A stretch of DNA of 7,915 nt from positions 1 through 7,915 of the forward strand of contig JAJQID010000212.1 in the NCBI GenBank assembly GCA_021199405.1. The letters are read 5' to 3'. The notes under the pieces are model-generated. The model had not been told where the DNA came from, searched no databases, and was given only the letters and a program-made list of their open reading frames with translations. Positions 1 to 5,277 of this stretch are shown here, in pieces. The position numbers were made by a program, and so were the translations under genes. Positions within the stretch are counted from its first letter, which is position 1; each line of letters opens with the position of its first letter. The DNA is from Lachnospiraceae bacterium. GTDB lineage: Bacteria; Bacillota; Clostridia; Lachnospirales; Lachnospiraceae.

Positions 1-55
1 GGAGAGCGCCAGGTTCGCAATCTGGAGGTCAGGGGTTCGATCCCCCTATGGTCCA
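1..55 (+). tRNA. tRNA-Ala (anticodon CGC), 5' end outside window
   Basis: This is the 3' part of a tRNA. The D-stem 3' strand GAGC is at 4-7, the anticodon stem CCAGG/TCTGG at 9-13 and 21-25, and the loop TTCGCAA at 14-20, giving anticodon CGC at 16-18. The T stem AGGGG/CCCCT (31-35, 43-47) encloses the loop TTCGATC. The acceptor 3' strand ATGGTCC (48-54) is followed by discriminator A at 55. The next bases are TTT, so CCA is not encoded and must be added enzymatically. Anticodon CGC reads the alanine codon GCG. Base 52 (tRNA position 70) is T, as expected for the G3:U70 identity pair of tRNA-Ala, but position 3 lies outside the window and cannot be checked. Confidence 0.9.
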
Positions 56-82
56 TTTCGTTGTTGAATTTTTTAGAATGGG

Positions 83-124
83 AAGTAACTGTTCAGCTTC
101 GGGCTGAGGACAGTTACTTTTTTT
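83..124 (+). terminator. Intrinsic terminator after tRNA-Ala
   Basis: Bases 84-92 (AGTAACTGT) pair with 110-118 (ACAGTTACT). Above a GG bulge, TCAGC (93-97) pairs with GCTGA (103-107) around a TTCGG loop. A run of seven T (118-124) follows. It ends transcription about 30 bases after the tRNA and only 28 bases before the xth start codon. Confidence 0.9.
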
Positions 125-152
125 ATGACCGGAAGAAAGCGGGTATGATATT

Positions 153-905
153 ATGAAATTTATTTCCTGGAATGTGAATGGGCTGCGCGCCTGCGTGGGC
201 AAGAACTTTATGGAGGATTTCGCGAAGCTTGACGCGGACTTTTTCTGTTTGCAGGAGACGAAGCTTCAGGCGGGGCAGATCGCGCTTGAGCTGCCAGGTT
301 ATCATCAATACTGGAATTATGCTGAAAAGAAGGGATATTCCGGCACCGCTGTTTTTGCAAAAGAGGAGCCGCAGAGCGTTGCTTACGGTCTGGGGATGGA
401 GGAGCACGACAGGGAGGGCAGGGTGATTACTCTGGAATATCCGGATTTCTATCTGGTGACGGTTTATACGCCCAATTCTCAGGACGGCCTCGCCAGGCTG
501 GACTACCGCATGCAGTGGGAGGACGCTTTCCGGGCTTATTTACATCAGCTGGCGGAAAAGAAAGGGGTCATTGTCTGCGGCGACATGAATGTGGCCCATC
601 AGGAGATCGACCTGAAAAATCCGAAGACCAACCACAAAAACGCCGGCTTTACCGATGAGGAGCGGAGCAAGATGACCCAGCTTCTGGACAGCGGCTTTGT
701 GGACAGCTACCGTTATTTTTATCCGGACACAGAAGGGGTGTACAGCTGGTGGAGCTACCGCCGCCGCGCCAGAGAGACGAACGCGGGGTGGCGCATCGAT
801 TATTTCCTGGTGTCGGAGAACGTAAAGGAGAGAATGAAAAGCGCGGCCATCCATACGGAAATTTTCGGGTCAGATCACTGCCCGGTGGAGCTGGAGTGGG
901 AGTAA
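153..905 (+). CDS. xth: Exodeoxyribonuclease III (AP endonuclease family 1)
   Basis: This gene encodes a cytoplasmic DNA-repair enzyme of the exonuclease III / AP endonuclease family (endonuclease-exonuclease-phosphatase fold). The family cleaves the backbone 5' of abasic sites and removes nucleotides 3' to 5' in base excision repair, using Mg or Mn. The 250 residues match the usual length. Visible motifs are the opening WNVNGLRA with N7, LQETK with metal ligand E35, VYTPN with Y105, GDMN (D144, N146), the IDYF strand, and the final GSDHCPVE with catalytic D241 and H242. All the catalytic residues I can place are present. The start at 153 gives the family-typical N-terminus MKFISWN, but the ribosome site is weak (GGAAGAAAG, 131-139, rather far upstream). 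No separate promoter is obvious after the tRNA terminator, so transcription may be read-through from the tRNA unit. The stop codon lies 7 bases from the end of the convergent pucR-type gene, with no terminator in the gap. Confidence 0.96.
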   Translation: MKFISWNVNGLRACVGKNFMEDFAKLDADFFCLQETKLQAGQIALELPGYHQYWNYAEKKGYSGTAVFAKEEPQSVAYGLGMEEHDREGRVITLEYPDFYLVTVYTPNSQDGLARLDYRMQWEDAFRAYLHQLAEKKGVIVCGDMNVAHQEIDLKNPKTNHKNAGFTDEERSKMTQLLDSGFVDSYRYFYPDTEGVYSWWSYRRRARETNAGWRIDYFLVSENVKERMKSAAIHTEIFGSDHCPVELEWE

Positions 906-912
906 CTCTGTA

Positions 913-2103
913 TTACATGTCCCTGATTGCCAGCGCCACCTGAATGGGAAATAAATCCTCAGCGGTTTTTAACGGGGAGTTCAGCAGCTTTCTCAGCTTC
1001 TGCAGCTGATAATTAACGGTATTGCGGTGGATGTAGAGCTCCTTCGCAGTGCCGTCCAGACTTCGGTCGTTGCGGATGTAGGCCCGCAGAAGCTTCATAT
1101 ATTCGTGCCCTTCCGCGTCCGCCTGTTCCACCGGGCCAAGGATTTCATCCGCATAGGAGGAGAGAACCTCCTCATCGGTGATGGAAAAGAGAAGTCTGTC
1201 AAAGCCCATTTCATTAAAATCAATGATCGTCTGCTTCCGGTGGACTGCCATCTTCATTGCGGTGGTGGCGCGCTGGAAGCTTTTATACATTTCCCGGATT
1301 CCTGTGACCTGCTGTCCCACGCCGATGTAAATATCATGGTTGACCAGCAGCTCCTTGTAGGCGTCCGTAATCACGTCCAATACGTGATCTGACAGCTCGG
1401 GGGTCGTGTGATTGAGAATGACCAGCTGCAGATTTTCAATGGTAACGATTCCGATATGCAGCTGGGCGTTTCCCATGCGCCGTTTCATGCGCCTGAGCCT
1501 GGTTTCCAGCCAGTACTCCATGGAGGAGGGAAGGTCGAAATCTCCCTCTGAATTTGGCTGTGAGCCCTTTTTAAACCGGGAGCAGATGGTGATCACCAGA
1601 AAATCCGCGTCCAGATCATAATAGGTAGAGAGAATATCCTGATAATTTTCCGGGTCATTGTGTTTTAAGATGGCGTCACGGACAGCCTGGTCATGAATCA
1701 GGCTTTCCTGCCGTTTGTTCATGATTGTAACACATAAGGTCTGAATCATTTCCGTAATATGAATTTCCCAGGGCATGGTCAGCAGCGGGAAATCCTTTTC
1801 ATTGCAAAAATCCAGCACAGGCTGGGGAATCTCAAGGACATACATCCCTACGTTGACGATGAGGCCGGCTGCGTGCCGTGCATACAGGCTTCTGACGATC
1901 TCCAGAAGCCAGTCCGTCTGTTCAGATTGACGCCGCCCCGTGGTCACAATTAATTCCGAACCGTGAAAATAAGGAATGATATATTCATCCTCCAGCATAT
2001 AAATCCAGTTGACGATGTTGGTGGAGCCGTTTTCACCGGCGCAGACCTTCAGCTGAAAGGGATTGTTGTTATCAGCACACAAGTGTCTTAGAGAGACGGA
2101 CAT
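913..2103 (-). CDS. PucR-family transcriptional regulator
   Basis: This is a 396-residue protein with the three-part layout of the PucR family. Residues about 3-125 form the N-terminal PucR sensor-like domain, including the segment ELIVTTG. Residues about 160-290 form a degenerate GGDEF-like domain ending around YIGVGQQV. Residues about 336-394 form the C-terminal helix-turn-helix (HTH_30 type) with the typical core LYIHRNTVNYQL. Family members control purine catabolism, amino-acid use or other local pathways in response to small molecules. The neighbours here do not reveal the target or ligand. The start is firm: ACCTCCT at 2111-2117 is a perfect ribosome site on the minus strand, 7 bases ahead of the ATG. 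A TATAAT -10 element and an inverted repeat over the start of transcription suggest autoregulation. The gene diverges from the small ORF at 2306, which makes that ORF a possible target. No domain is missing or broken. Confidence 0.93.
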   Translation of the reverse strand: MSVSLRHLCADNNNPFQLKVCAGENGSTNIVNWIYMLEDEYIIPYFHGSELIVTTGRRQSEQTDWLLEIVRSLYARHAAGLIVNVGMYVLEIPQPVLDFCNEKDFPLLTMPWEIHITEMIQTLCVTIMNKRQESLIHDQAVRDAILKHNDPENYQDILSTYYDLDADFLVITICSRFKKGSQPNSEGDFDLPSSMEYWLETRLRRMKRRMGNAQLHIGIVTIENLQLVILNHTTPELSDHVLDVITDAYKELLVNHDIYIGVGQQVTGIREMYKSFQRATTAMKMAVHRKQTIIDFNEMGFDRLLFSITDEEVLSSYADEILGPVEQADAEGHEYMKLLRAYIRNDRSLDGTAKELYIHRNTVNYQLQKLRKLLNSPLKTAEDLFPIQVALAIRDM

Positions 2104-2110
2104 TTAAATT

Positions 2111-2117
2111 ACCTCCT
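2111..2117 (-). promoter_or_regulatory. Ribosome binding site of the PucR-type gene
   Basis: On the minus strand this reads AGGAGGT and lies 7 bases before the ATG at 2103. It fixes the start codon. Confidence 0.9.
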
Positions 2118-2135
2118 GAAAAAAAACTGTTTTTC

Positions 2136-2154
2136 TTTGTGCTTACAGCACAAA
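2136..2154. promoter_or_regulatory. Perfect inverted repeat, candidate operator of the PucR-type gene
   Basis: TTTGTGCT (2136-2143) and AGCACAAA (2147-2154) are exact inverted copies separated by TAC. The repeat abuts and overlaps by one base the minus-strand -10 hexamer (2154-2159), so it covers the predicted start of transcription near 2147. That is a classic place for a repressor or autoregulator. It could instead act as a hairpin at the 5' end of the mRNA. The binding protein is not known from sequence. Confidence 0.6.
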
Positions 2155-2182
2155 TTATAACACAGATATTTGAACTTATCTA
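2154..2182 (-). promoter_or_regulatory. Promoter of the PucR-type gene
   Basis: On the minus strand a perfect TATAAT (-10) lies at 2159-2154. TAGATA (four of six matches to the -35 consensus) lies at 2182-2177, with a 17-base spacer. The predicted transcript starts near 2147, giving a leader of about 45 bases that contains the ribosome site. Confidence 0.7.
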
Positions 2183-2185
2183 CCA

Positions 2186-2213
2186 TTTACTTCCATTAAT
2201 TCTGCGATATAAT
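2186..2213 (+). promoter_or_regulatory. Promoter of the 54-residue ORF
   Basis: TTTACT (2186-2191, four of six matches to the -35 consensus) and a perfect TATAAT (2208-2213) are separated by 16 bases. Transcription would start near 2220, giving a 5' leader of about 86 bases. This promoter and the one for the PucR-type gene lie back to back within 60 bases. Confidence 0.65.
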
Positions 2214-2251
2214 TAAATTACAAAAACAAAGAGAAATGAAAGCAAAAAAGT

Positions 2252-2278
2252 GGATTGTCTTTCAGTCAGGGACAATCC
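2252..2278. promoter_or_regulatory. Hairpin in the leader of the small ORF; terminator-like on the minus strand
   Basis: GGATTGTC (2252-2259) pairs perfectly with GACAATCC (2271-2278) across an 11-base loop. On the plus strand no T-run follows, so it is a leader hairpin 12 bases before the ribosome site. On the minus strand the stem is followed by AC and six T (2249-2244), as in an intrinsic terminator, so it could shield the divergent promoters from antisense transcription. Confidence 0.6.
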
Positions 2279-2305
2279 GGATGCAGATAGAAGGAGGCTG
2301 ATGAT

Positions 2306-2470
2306 ATGTATAACTTTGATATGATGAGCAGCTTGGGTGTGACCGACAGCAAGTACGAGATGCCGGACTGGATGAGAGAAGAGGGGCTGTACAATTGTGA
2401 AGGCTTTACCGTTGATTATTACAGGAGCCTGTTCTCGAAGGTGGCTGATAAGCTGATGTTCTGGAAATAA
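2306..2470 (+). CDS. Small protein of unknown function, 54 residues
   Basis: I do not recognise this family. The ORF starts with ATG at 2306 and ends with TAA at 2468-2470. It encodes MYNFDMMSSLGVTDSKYEMP, continues through DWMREEGLYNCEGFTVDYYR, and ends SLFSKVADKLMFWK. Support for translation comes from a strong ribosome site AAGGAGG (2291-2297) at good spacing, a good upstream promoter with TATAAT, and ordinary codon use. The protein is rich in aromatic residues (11 of 54), mildly acidic, and has one cysteine (C31). The C-terminal 20 residues could form an amphipathic helix. There is no signal peptide and no clear membrane segment. It lies alone between its own promoter and downstream hairpins, divergent from the PucR-type regulator. 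It could be a small regulatory or complex-associated protein, but no function can be assigned. Confidence 0.72.
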   Translation: MYNFDMMSSLGVTDSKYEMPDWMREEGLYNCEGFTVDYYRSLFSKVADKLMFWK

Positions 2471-2506
2471 CATTTTTACGGGGAACGACATAATGCCGTT
2501 TCCTGT

Positions 2507-2525
2507 TTCCGGAGAACCTCCGGAA
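2507..2525 (+). repeat. Short perfect hairpin downstream of the small ORF
   Basis: TTCCGGAG (2507-2514) and CTCCGGAA (2518-2525) form a perfect 8-bp stem with a 3-base loop. No T-run follows, so it is not a standard terminator. It may protect the 3' end of the mRNA or be part of a structured 3'UTR that continues to the terminator ending at 2637. Confidence 0.5.
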
Positions 2526-2586
2526 TGAATGTTTCAGAGACAGAGTTGATTTCAGGTAATTTTCAGATTTTTGTTGATATATTCGG

Positions 2587-2637
2587 AAGCGGCTTTCCTG
2601 CGGCGGATCTCTCGCCTGTCGCAGGGAGGCCGCTTTT
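2587..2637 (+). terminator. Strong intrinsic terminator after the small ORF
   Basis: Bases 2587-2602 pair with 2620-2635 over 16 consecutive base pairs, including two G-T wobbles, and TTTT follows at 2634-2637. A smaller GCG/CGC stem (2603-2605, 2613-2615) can form in the loop. It lies 117 bases after the small ORF and would end that transcript before the rubrerythrin promoter. I see no gene in the 360 bases between 2470 and 2830: the stretch holds the 2507 hairpin, this terminator, about 100 bases without recognisable content, and a promoter. Confidence 0.8.
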
Positions 2638-2739
2638 GCATTGTCCTGAAGGGCGTCCTGCACATCGTAAGGCGTTCTGTGAAGGAGAGGAAGCAGCCTT
2701 GAACAGTATCCGCTGCGCCGAAATCTTTTCAGTATTTAC

Positions 2740-2768
2740 TTGACAAAAGAGAATGGGTATAAGAAAAT
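2740..2768 (+). promoter_or_regulatory. Promoter of rubrerythrin
   Basis: A perfect TTGACA (2740-2745) is followed after 17 bases by GAAAAT (2763-2768, four of six matches to the -10 consensus). The leader would be about 55 bases long, with a small GGAC/GTCC tetraloop hairpin at 2775-2786. No clear PerR-type inverted repeat is visible. Confidence 0.6.
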
Positions 2769-2829
2769 GAACATGGACTTTCGTCCGGAATAAAGCAAAT
2801 AAAATGGAAAGGAAACTGGAGGAAAAATC

Positions 2830-3366
2830 ATGAGCAAATACGATGGAACACAGACACAGAAAAATCTGGAGACTGCTTTCAGCGGAGAATCCGAGGCCAG
2901 GAATAAATACACATTTTTCGCGTCTGTAGCGAAGAAGGAAGGCTATGAGCAGATCGCTTCCCTGTTTTTAAAAACCGCGGACAATGAGAAGGAGCACGCG
3001 AAGATGTGGTTCAAGGAGCTTGAGGGCATCGGTGACACCGCACAGAACCTGCTTTCCGCGGCGGAGGGTGAGAATTACGAGTGGACGGATATGTACGCCG
3101 GTTTTGCAAAGACTGCTGACGAGGAGGGCTTCCCGGAGCTTGCAGCGAAGTTTCGTCTGGTGGCGGCCATTGAGAAGCATCACGAGGAGAGATATCGTGC
3201 GCTGCTCAAGAACGTGGAGCTGGCGGAGGTCTTTGAAAAGAGTGAGGTCAAGGTATGGGAGTGCCGCAACTGCGGACACATTGTTGTGGGCACTAAGGCT
3301 CCTGAGGTTTGCCCGACCTGCAATCATCCCCAGAGCTATTTTGAGATTCACGCGGAGAATTATTGA
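2830..3366 (+). CDS. rbr: Rubrerythrin
   Basis: This gene encodes a cytoplasmic non-heme iron peroxidase of anaerobes that reduces hydrogen peroxide to water. The 178 residues comprise a ferritin-like diiron domain (about 1-135) and a C-terminal rubredoxin-like domain (about 140-178). Visible iron ligands are E20 (GESEAR), E53 and H56 (EKEH), E84, and E115 with H118. The rubredoxin-type iron site is C145/C148 and C161/C164. The position matching the mobile Glu97 of the Desulfovibrio protein is Asp (D87, in EWTDMY), a conservative change. Length and domain order are normal for classical rubrerythrin. The ribosome site TGGAGGA (2817-2823) fixes the start. The gene has its own promoter and no clear terminator behind it, so some transcripts may run into scfA. 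Peroxide removal could help protect the oxygen-sensitive iron-sulfur enzyme encoded downstream, but this is inference. Confidence 0.96.
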   Translation: MSKYDGTQTQKNLETAFSGESEARNKYTFFASVAKKEGYEQIASLFLKTADNEKEHAKMWFKELEGIGDTAQNLLSAAEGENYEWTDMYAGFAKTADEEGFPELAAKFRLVAAIEKHHEERYRALLKNVELAEVFEKSEVKVWECRNCGHIVVGTKAPEVCPTCNHPQSYFEIHAENY

Positions 3367-3399
3367 AGCTGATATGCTGGGAGCCCGTTTGGATTATGC

Positions 3400-3427
3400 T
3401 TGACTTTTATTGTCGGCATGCTATAAT
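3400..3427 (+). promoter_or_regulatory. Promoter of scfA
   Basis: TTGACT (3400-3405, five of six matches) and a perfect TATAAT (3422-3427) are 16 bases apart, making this one of the best promoters in the window. Transcription would start near 3434, giving a leader of about 45 bases. Confidence 0.8.
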
Positions 3428-3439
3428 ATTTCCAGTTGT

Positions 3440-3458
3440 CGCCTGAAGCGATCAGGCG
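3440..3458 (+). promoter_or_regulatory. Stem-loop at the 5' end of the scfA mRNA
   Basis: CGCCTGA (3440-3446) pairs perfectly with TCAGGCG (3452-3458) around a 5-base loop. It begins about six bases after the predicted transcription start and ends just before the ribosome site GGAAAGGAGAG (3461-3471). This position suits a 5' stabilising hairpin for an abundant short mRNA. An operator is also possible. Confidence 0.6.
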
Positions 3459-3478
3459 AGGGAAAGGAGAGTTTCACC

Positions 3479-3622
3479 ATGAAGCATATCAAGACTTTAA
3501 GCACCAGAAATCTGCAGGAGTCCATGAAGAAGGGCGGCTGCGGCGAGTGCCAGACCTCCTGCCAGTCCGCGTGCAAGACTTCCTGCACTGTAGGCAATCA
3601 GAGCTGTGAGAAGTTAAAGTAA
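3479..3622 (+). CDS. scfA: SCIFF ranthipeptide precursor (six cysteines in forty-five residues)
   Basis: This is the precursor of a ribosomally made, modified peptide of the SCIFF family. The 47 residues split into a leader (MKHIKTLSTRNLQESMKKGG) and a cysteine-rich core from residue 21 that includes KTSCTVGNQSCE. The six cysteines are at 21, 24, 28, 32, 36 and 43. In the characterised clostridial homologue (CteA) a radical SAM enzyme links a cysteine to a threonine through a thioether. The equivalent pair here appears to be C32 and T37. ATG at 3479 is chosen over upstream in-frame starts because it gives the family-typical MK-IKTLST opening, follows GGAAAGGAGAG, and lies after the promoter. 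The maturase gene follows, separated by a terminator. SCIFF-derived products have been linked to quorum sensing in solventogenic clostridia. The role in this organism is unknown. Confidence 0.96.
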   Translation: MKHIKTLSTRNLQESMKKGGCGECQTSCQSACKTSCTVGNQSCEKLK

Positions 3623-3678
3623 GCAAGCACAGGTATGTCGGCGCGGATTTTTTCCGGAAGTCGGTATACGAAATAGGA

Positions 3679-3723
3679 ACACAGGAATAAGCAGCGGTTT
3701 TTGGATCGCTGCTTTTACTGTGT
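3679..3723 (+). terminator. Intrinsic terminator between scfA and scfB
   Basis: AAGCAGCG (3689-3696) pairs with CGCTGCTT (3707-3714) around a 10-base loop, and the T-run covers 3713-3716. The stem can extend outward through an internal loop by pairing ACACAG (3679-3684) with CTGTGT (3718-3723). No convincing promoter follows, so expression of scfB and secDF probably depends on read-through. Confidence 0.75.
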
Positions 3724-3733
3724 GGCAACACAG
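3718..3733 (+). promoter_or_regulatory. Alternative hairpin sharing an arm with the scfA terminator
   Basis: CTGTGT (3718-3723) can also pair with ACACAG (3728-3733) around GGCA. This competes with the outer stem of the terminator, which uses the identical ACACAG at 3679-3684. The 8-bp terminator core does not depend on it, so any switching effect may be modest. Confidence 0.4.
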
Positions 3734-3810
3734 ACAATGCATGTCGGGCAACTGGTCCTCTCCCTTCGCAGGATGTCTTACGGTGTGCGGGGGCGTTGTC
3801 GGTTTTTATT

Positions 3811-3816
3811 GAGGAA
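3811..3816 (+). promoter_or_regulatory. Ribosome binding site that favours the GTG start of scfB
   Basis: GAGGAA lies 8 bases (counted from GAGG) before GTG at 3823. The other in-frame candidate, TTG at 3796, has only a run of G directly against it and no properly spaced site. Confidence 0.6.
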
Positions 3817-3822
3817 AAAACA

Positions 3823-5235
3823 GTGATACATCAGTATAAAAATAACGGATACAATATTGTTCTGGACGTGAACAGCGGTTCCATCCACGTGGTGGATGAC
3901 ATCGTTTACGACGTGCTTCCCTTTGTGGAGAATCTTTACGGGCAGGGAATCCGGGAGACGGATACCATGCAGCTGGCAGTAATGGGCTGTGAGGAGCTGC
4001 CTTACCCGGAGGCGGATGTGAAGGAAGCCGTGGCGGAGATCATGGAGCTTGCGAAGGAGAAGCAGCTGTTCACCGAGGATATTTATGAGAAATATATTAC
4101 AGATTATAAGAGCCGTAAGACGGTGGTGAAGGCGTTGTGCCTGCATATTGCCCATGACTGCAATCTGGCCTGCCGCTATTGCTTTGCCGAGGAGGGAGAG
4201 TATCATGGCAGGCGGGCGCTGATGAGCTTTGAGGTGGGAAAGGCGGCACTGGATTTTCTGGTGGCCAATTCCGGCAGCAGGGTGAACCTGGAGGTAGACT
4301 TCTTCGGCGGGGAACCGTTAATGAACTGGCAGGTGGTGAAGGATCTGGTGGCATACGGACGGTCTCTGGAGGAGCCCAACCACAAGAAATTCCGCTTTAC
4401 CCTGACCACCAACGGGGTCCTGCTGAATGATGAGATTCTGGAGTTTGCCAACCGGGAGATGAGTAACCTTGTGCTTTCCATTGACGGGCGGCAGGAGATT
4501 CATGACAGGATGCGTCCCTTCAGAAACGGAAAGGGCAGCTATGATCTGATCGTGCCTAAATTTCAGAAGGCTGCGGAGAGCAGAAACCAGACGAATTATT
4601 ATGTGAGGGGCACCTATACCCACCATAACCTGGATTTTTCGGAGGATGTGAAGCATCTGGCTCAGCTTGGCTTTGAGCAGATTTCCGTGGAGCCGGTGGT
4701 GGCCAGTCCGGAGGATGACTACGCGATCCGGGAGGAGGATATTCCGGTACTGCTGGAGGAATATGATAAGCTGGCAAAATATCTGCTGGAGAGAAGAAAA
4801 GCGGGAAAGCCGGTGAATTTCTTTCATTTCATGATTGATCTGGAAGGGGGTCCCTGCGTGGCAAAGCGTTTGAGCGGCTGCGGCAGCGGTACGGAATATC
4901 TGGCAGTGACGCCCTGGGGAGATTTTTATCCCTGTCATCAGTTTGTGGGCAATGAGGATTTTCTGCTGGGCAACGTGTTTGAAGGCATAAAGAGGCAGGA
5001 TATTGTGGATGAGTTTAAGTGCTGCAATGTGTATGCCAAGCCCAAGTGCCGGGACTGCTTTGCCAAATATTACTGCAGCGGCGGGTGCGCCGCCAATTCC
5101 TACAATTTCCATGGGGATATCCATGACGCCTATGATGTGGGCTGCGAGCTTCAGAGAAAGAGAATCGAGTGCGCCATCATGATCAAGGCGGCGACGGCCT
5201 GGATGGAAGAGGACGAGCAGCAGATCAGTGAATAG
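3823..5235 (+). CDS. scfB: Radical SAM/SPASM maturase of the SCIFF peptide
   Basis: ScfB is a radical SAM enzyme expected to form the Cys-Thr thioether in ScfA, as its homologue CteB does. Counted from GTG at 3823 it has 470 residues. Residues 1-90 form the N-terminal region that fits a RiPP recognition element (opening MIHQYKNNGYNIVLDVNSGS). The radical SAM CX3CX2C motif follows at C113, C117 and C120 (HDCNLACRYC), and the SAM-binding GGEP motif is at 162-165. The C-terminal SPASM region carries the full auxiliary-cluster pattern: C353-x12-G-x4-C371, then C409-x2-C412-x5-C418-x3-C422, then C441. Extra cysteines lie at 345, 400 and 401. An alternative TTG at 3796 adds nine residues, but GTG has the better ribosome site and the family-typical start. 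The gene follows scfA past a terminator and precedes secDF by 42 bases. It is cytoplasmic and oxygen-sensitive. Confidence 0.95.
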   Translation: MIHQYKNNGYNIVLDVNSGSIHVVDDIVYDVLPFVENLYGQGIRETDTMQLAVMGCEELPYPEADVKEAVAEIMELAKEKQLFTEDIYEKYITDYKSRKTVVKALCLHIAHDCNLACRYCFAEEGEYHGRRALMSFEVGKAALDFLVANSGSRVNLEVDFFGGEPLMNWQVVKDLVAYGRSLEEPNHKKFRFTLTTNGVLLNDEILEFANREMSNLVLSIDGRQEIHDRMRPFRNGKGSYDLIVPKFQKAAESRNQTNYYVRGTYTHHNLDFSEDVKHLAQLGFEQISVEPVVASPEDDYAIREEDIPVLLEEYDKLAKYLLERRKAGKPVNFFHFMIDLEGGPCVAKRLSGCGSGTEYLAVTPWGDFYPCHQFVGNEDFLLGNVFEGIKRQDIVDEFKCCNVYAKPKCRDCFAKYYCSGGCAANSYNFHGDIHDAYDVGCELQRKRIECAIMIKAATAWMEEDEQQISE

Positions 5236-5262
5236 AAAGAGCAGAACCGGAGGCATGGAATT

Positions 5263-5268
5263 GGGAGG
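5263..5268 (+). promoter_or_regulatory. Ribosome binding site of secDF
   Basis: GGGAGG lies 9 bases before the ATG at 5278. No promoter is visible in the 42 bases after scfB, which supports co-transcription with scfB. Confidence 0.75.
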
Positions 5269-5277
5269 AAAGGGATT

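Noticed and set aside
2525..2743. 72-residue ORF on the plus strand, MNVSETELISG...
   Set aside because: It runs straight through the strong terminator hairpin, has no ribosome site, ends in the rubrerythrin -35 element and resembles no protein I know. It is probably chance.
2699..2743. Short TTG-initiated leader peptide (about 14 codons) after a GGAGAGG motif, ending in the rubrerythrin -35 box
   Set aside because: It would be upstream of the rubrerythrin promoter and thus not on that mRNA; no promoter supports it.
2746..2830. PerR-type box for rubrerythrin
   Set aside because: I looked for a TTATAAT-type inverted repeat near the promoter and found none.
3660..3685. FRT-like sequence GAAATAGGAAC
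   Set aside because: It is a partial chance match without the second inverted arm or any recombinase gene nearby.
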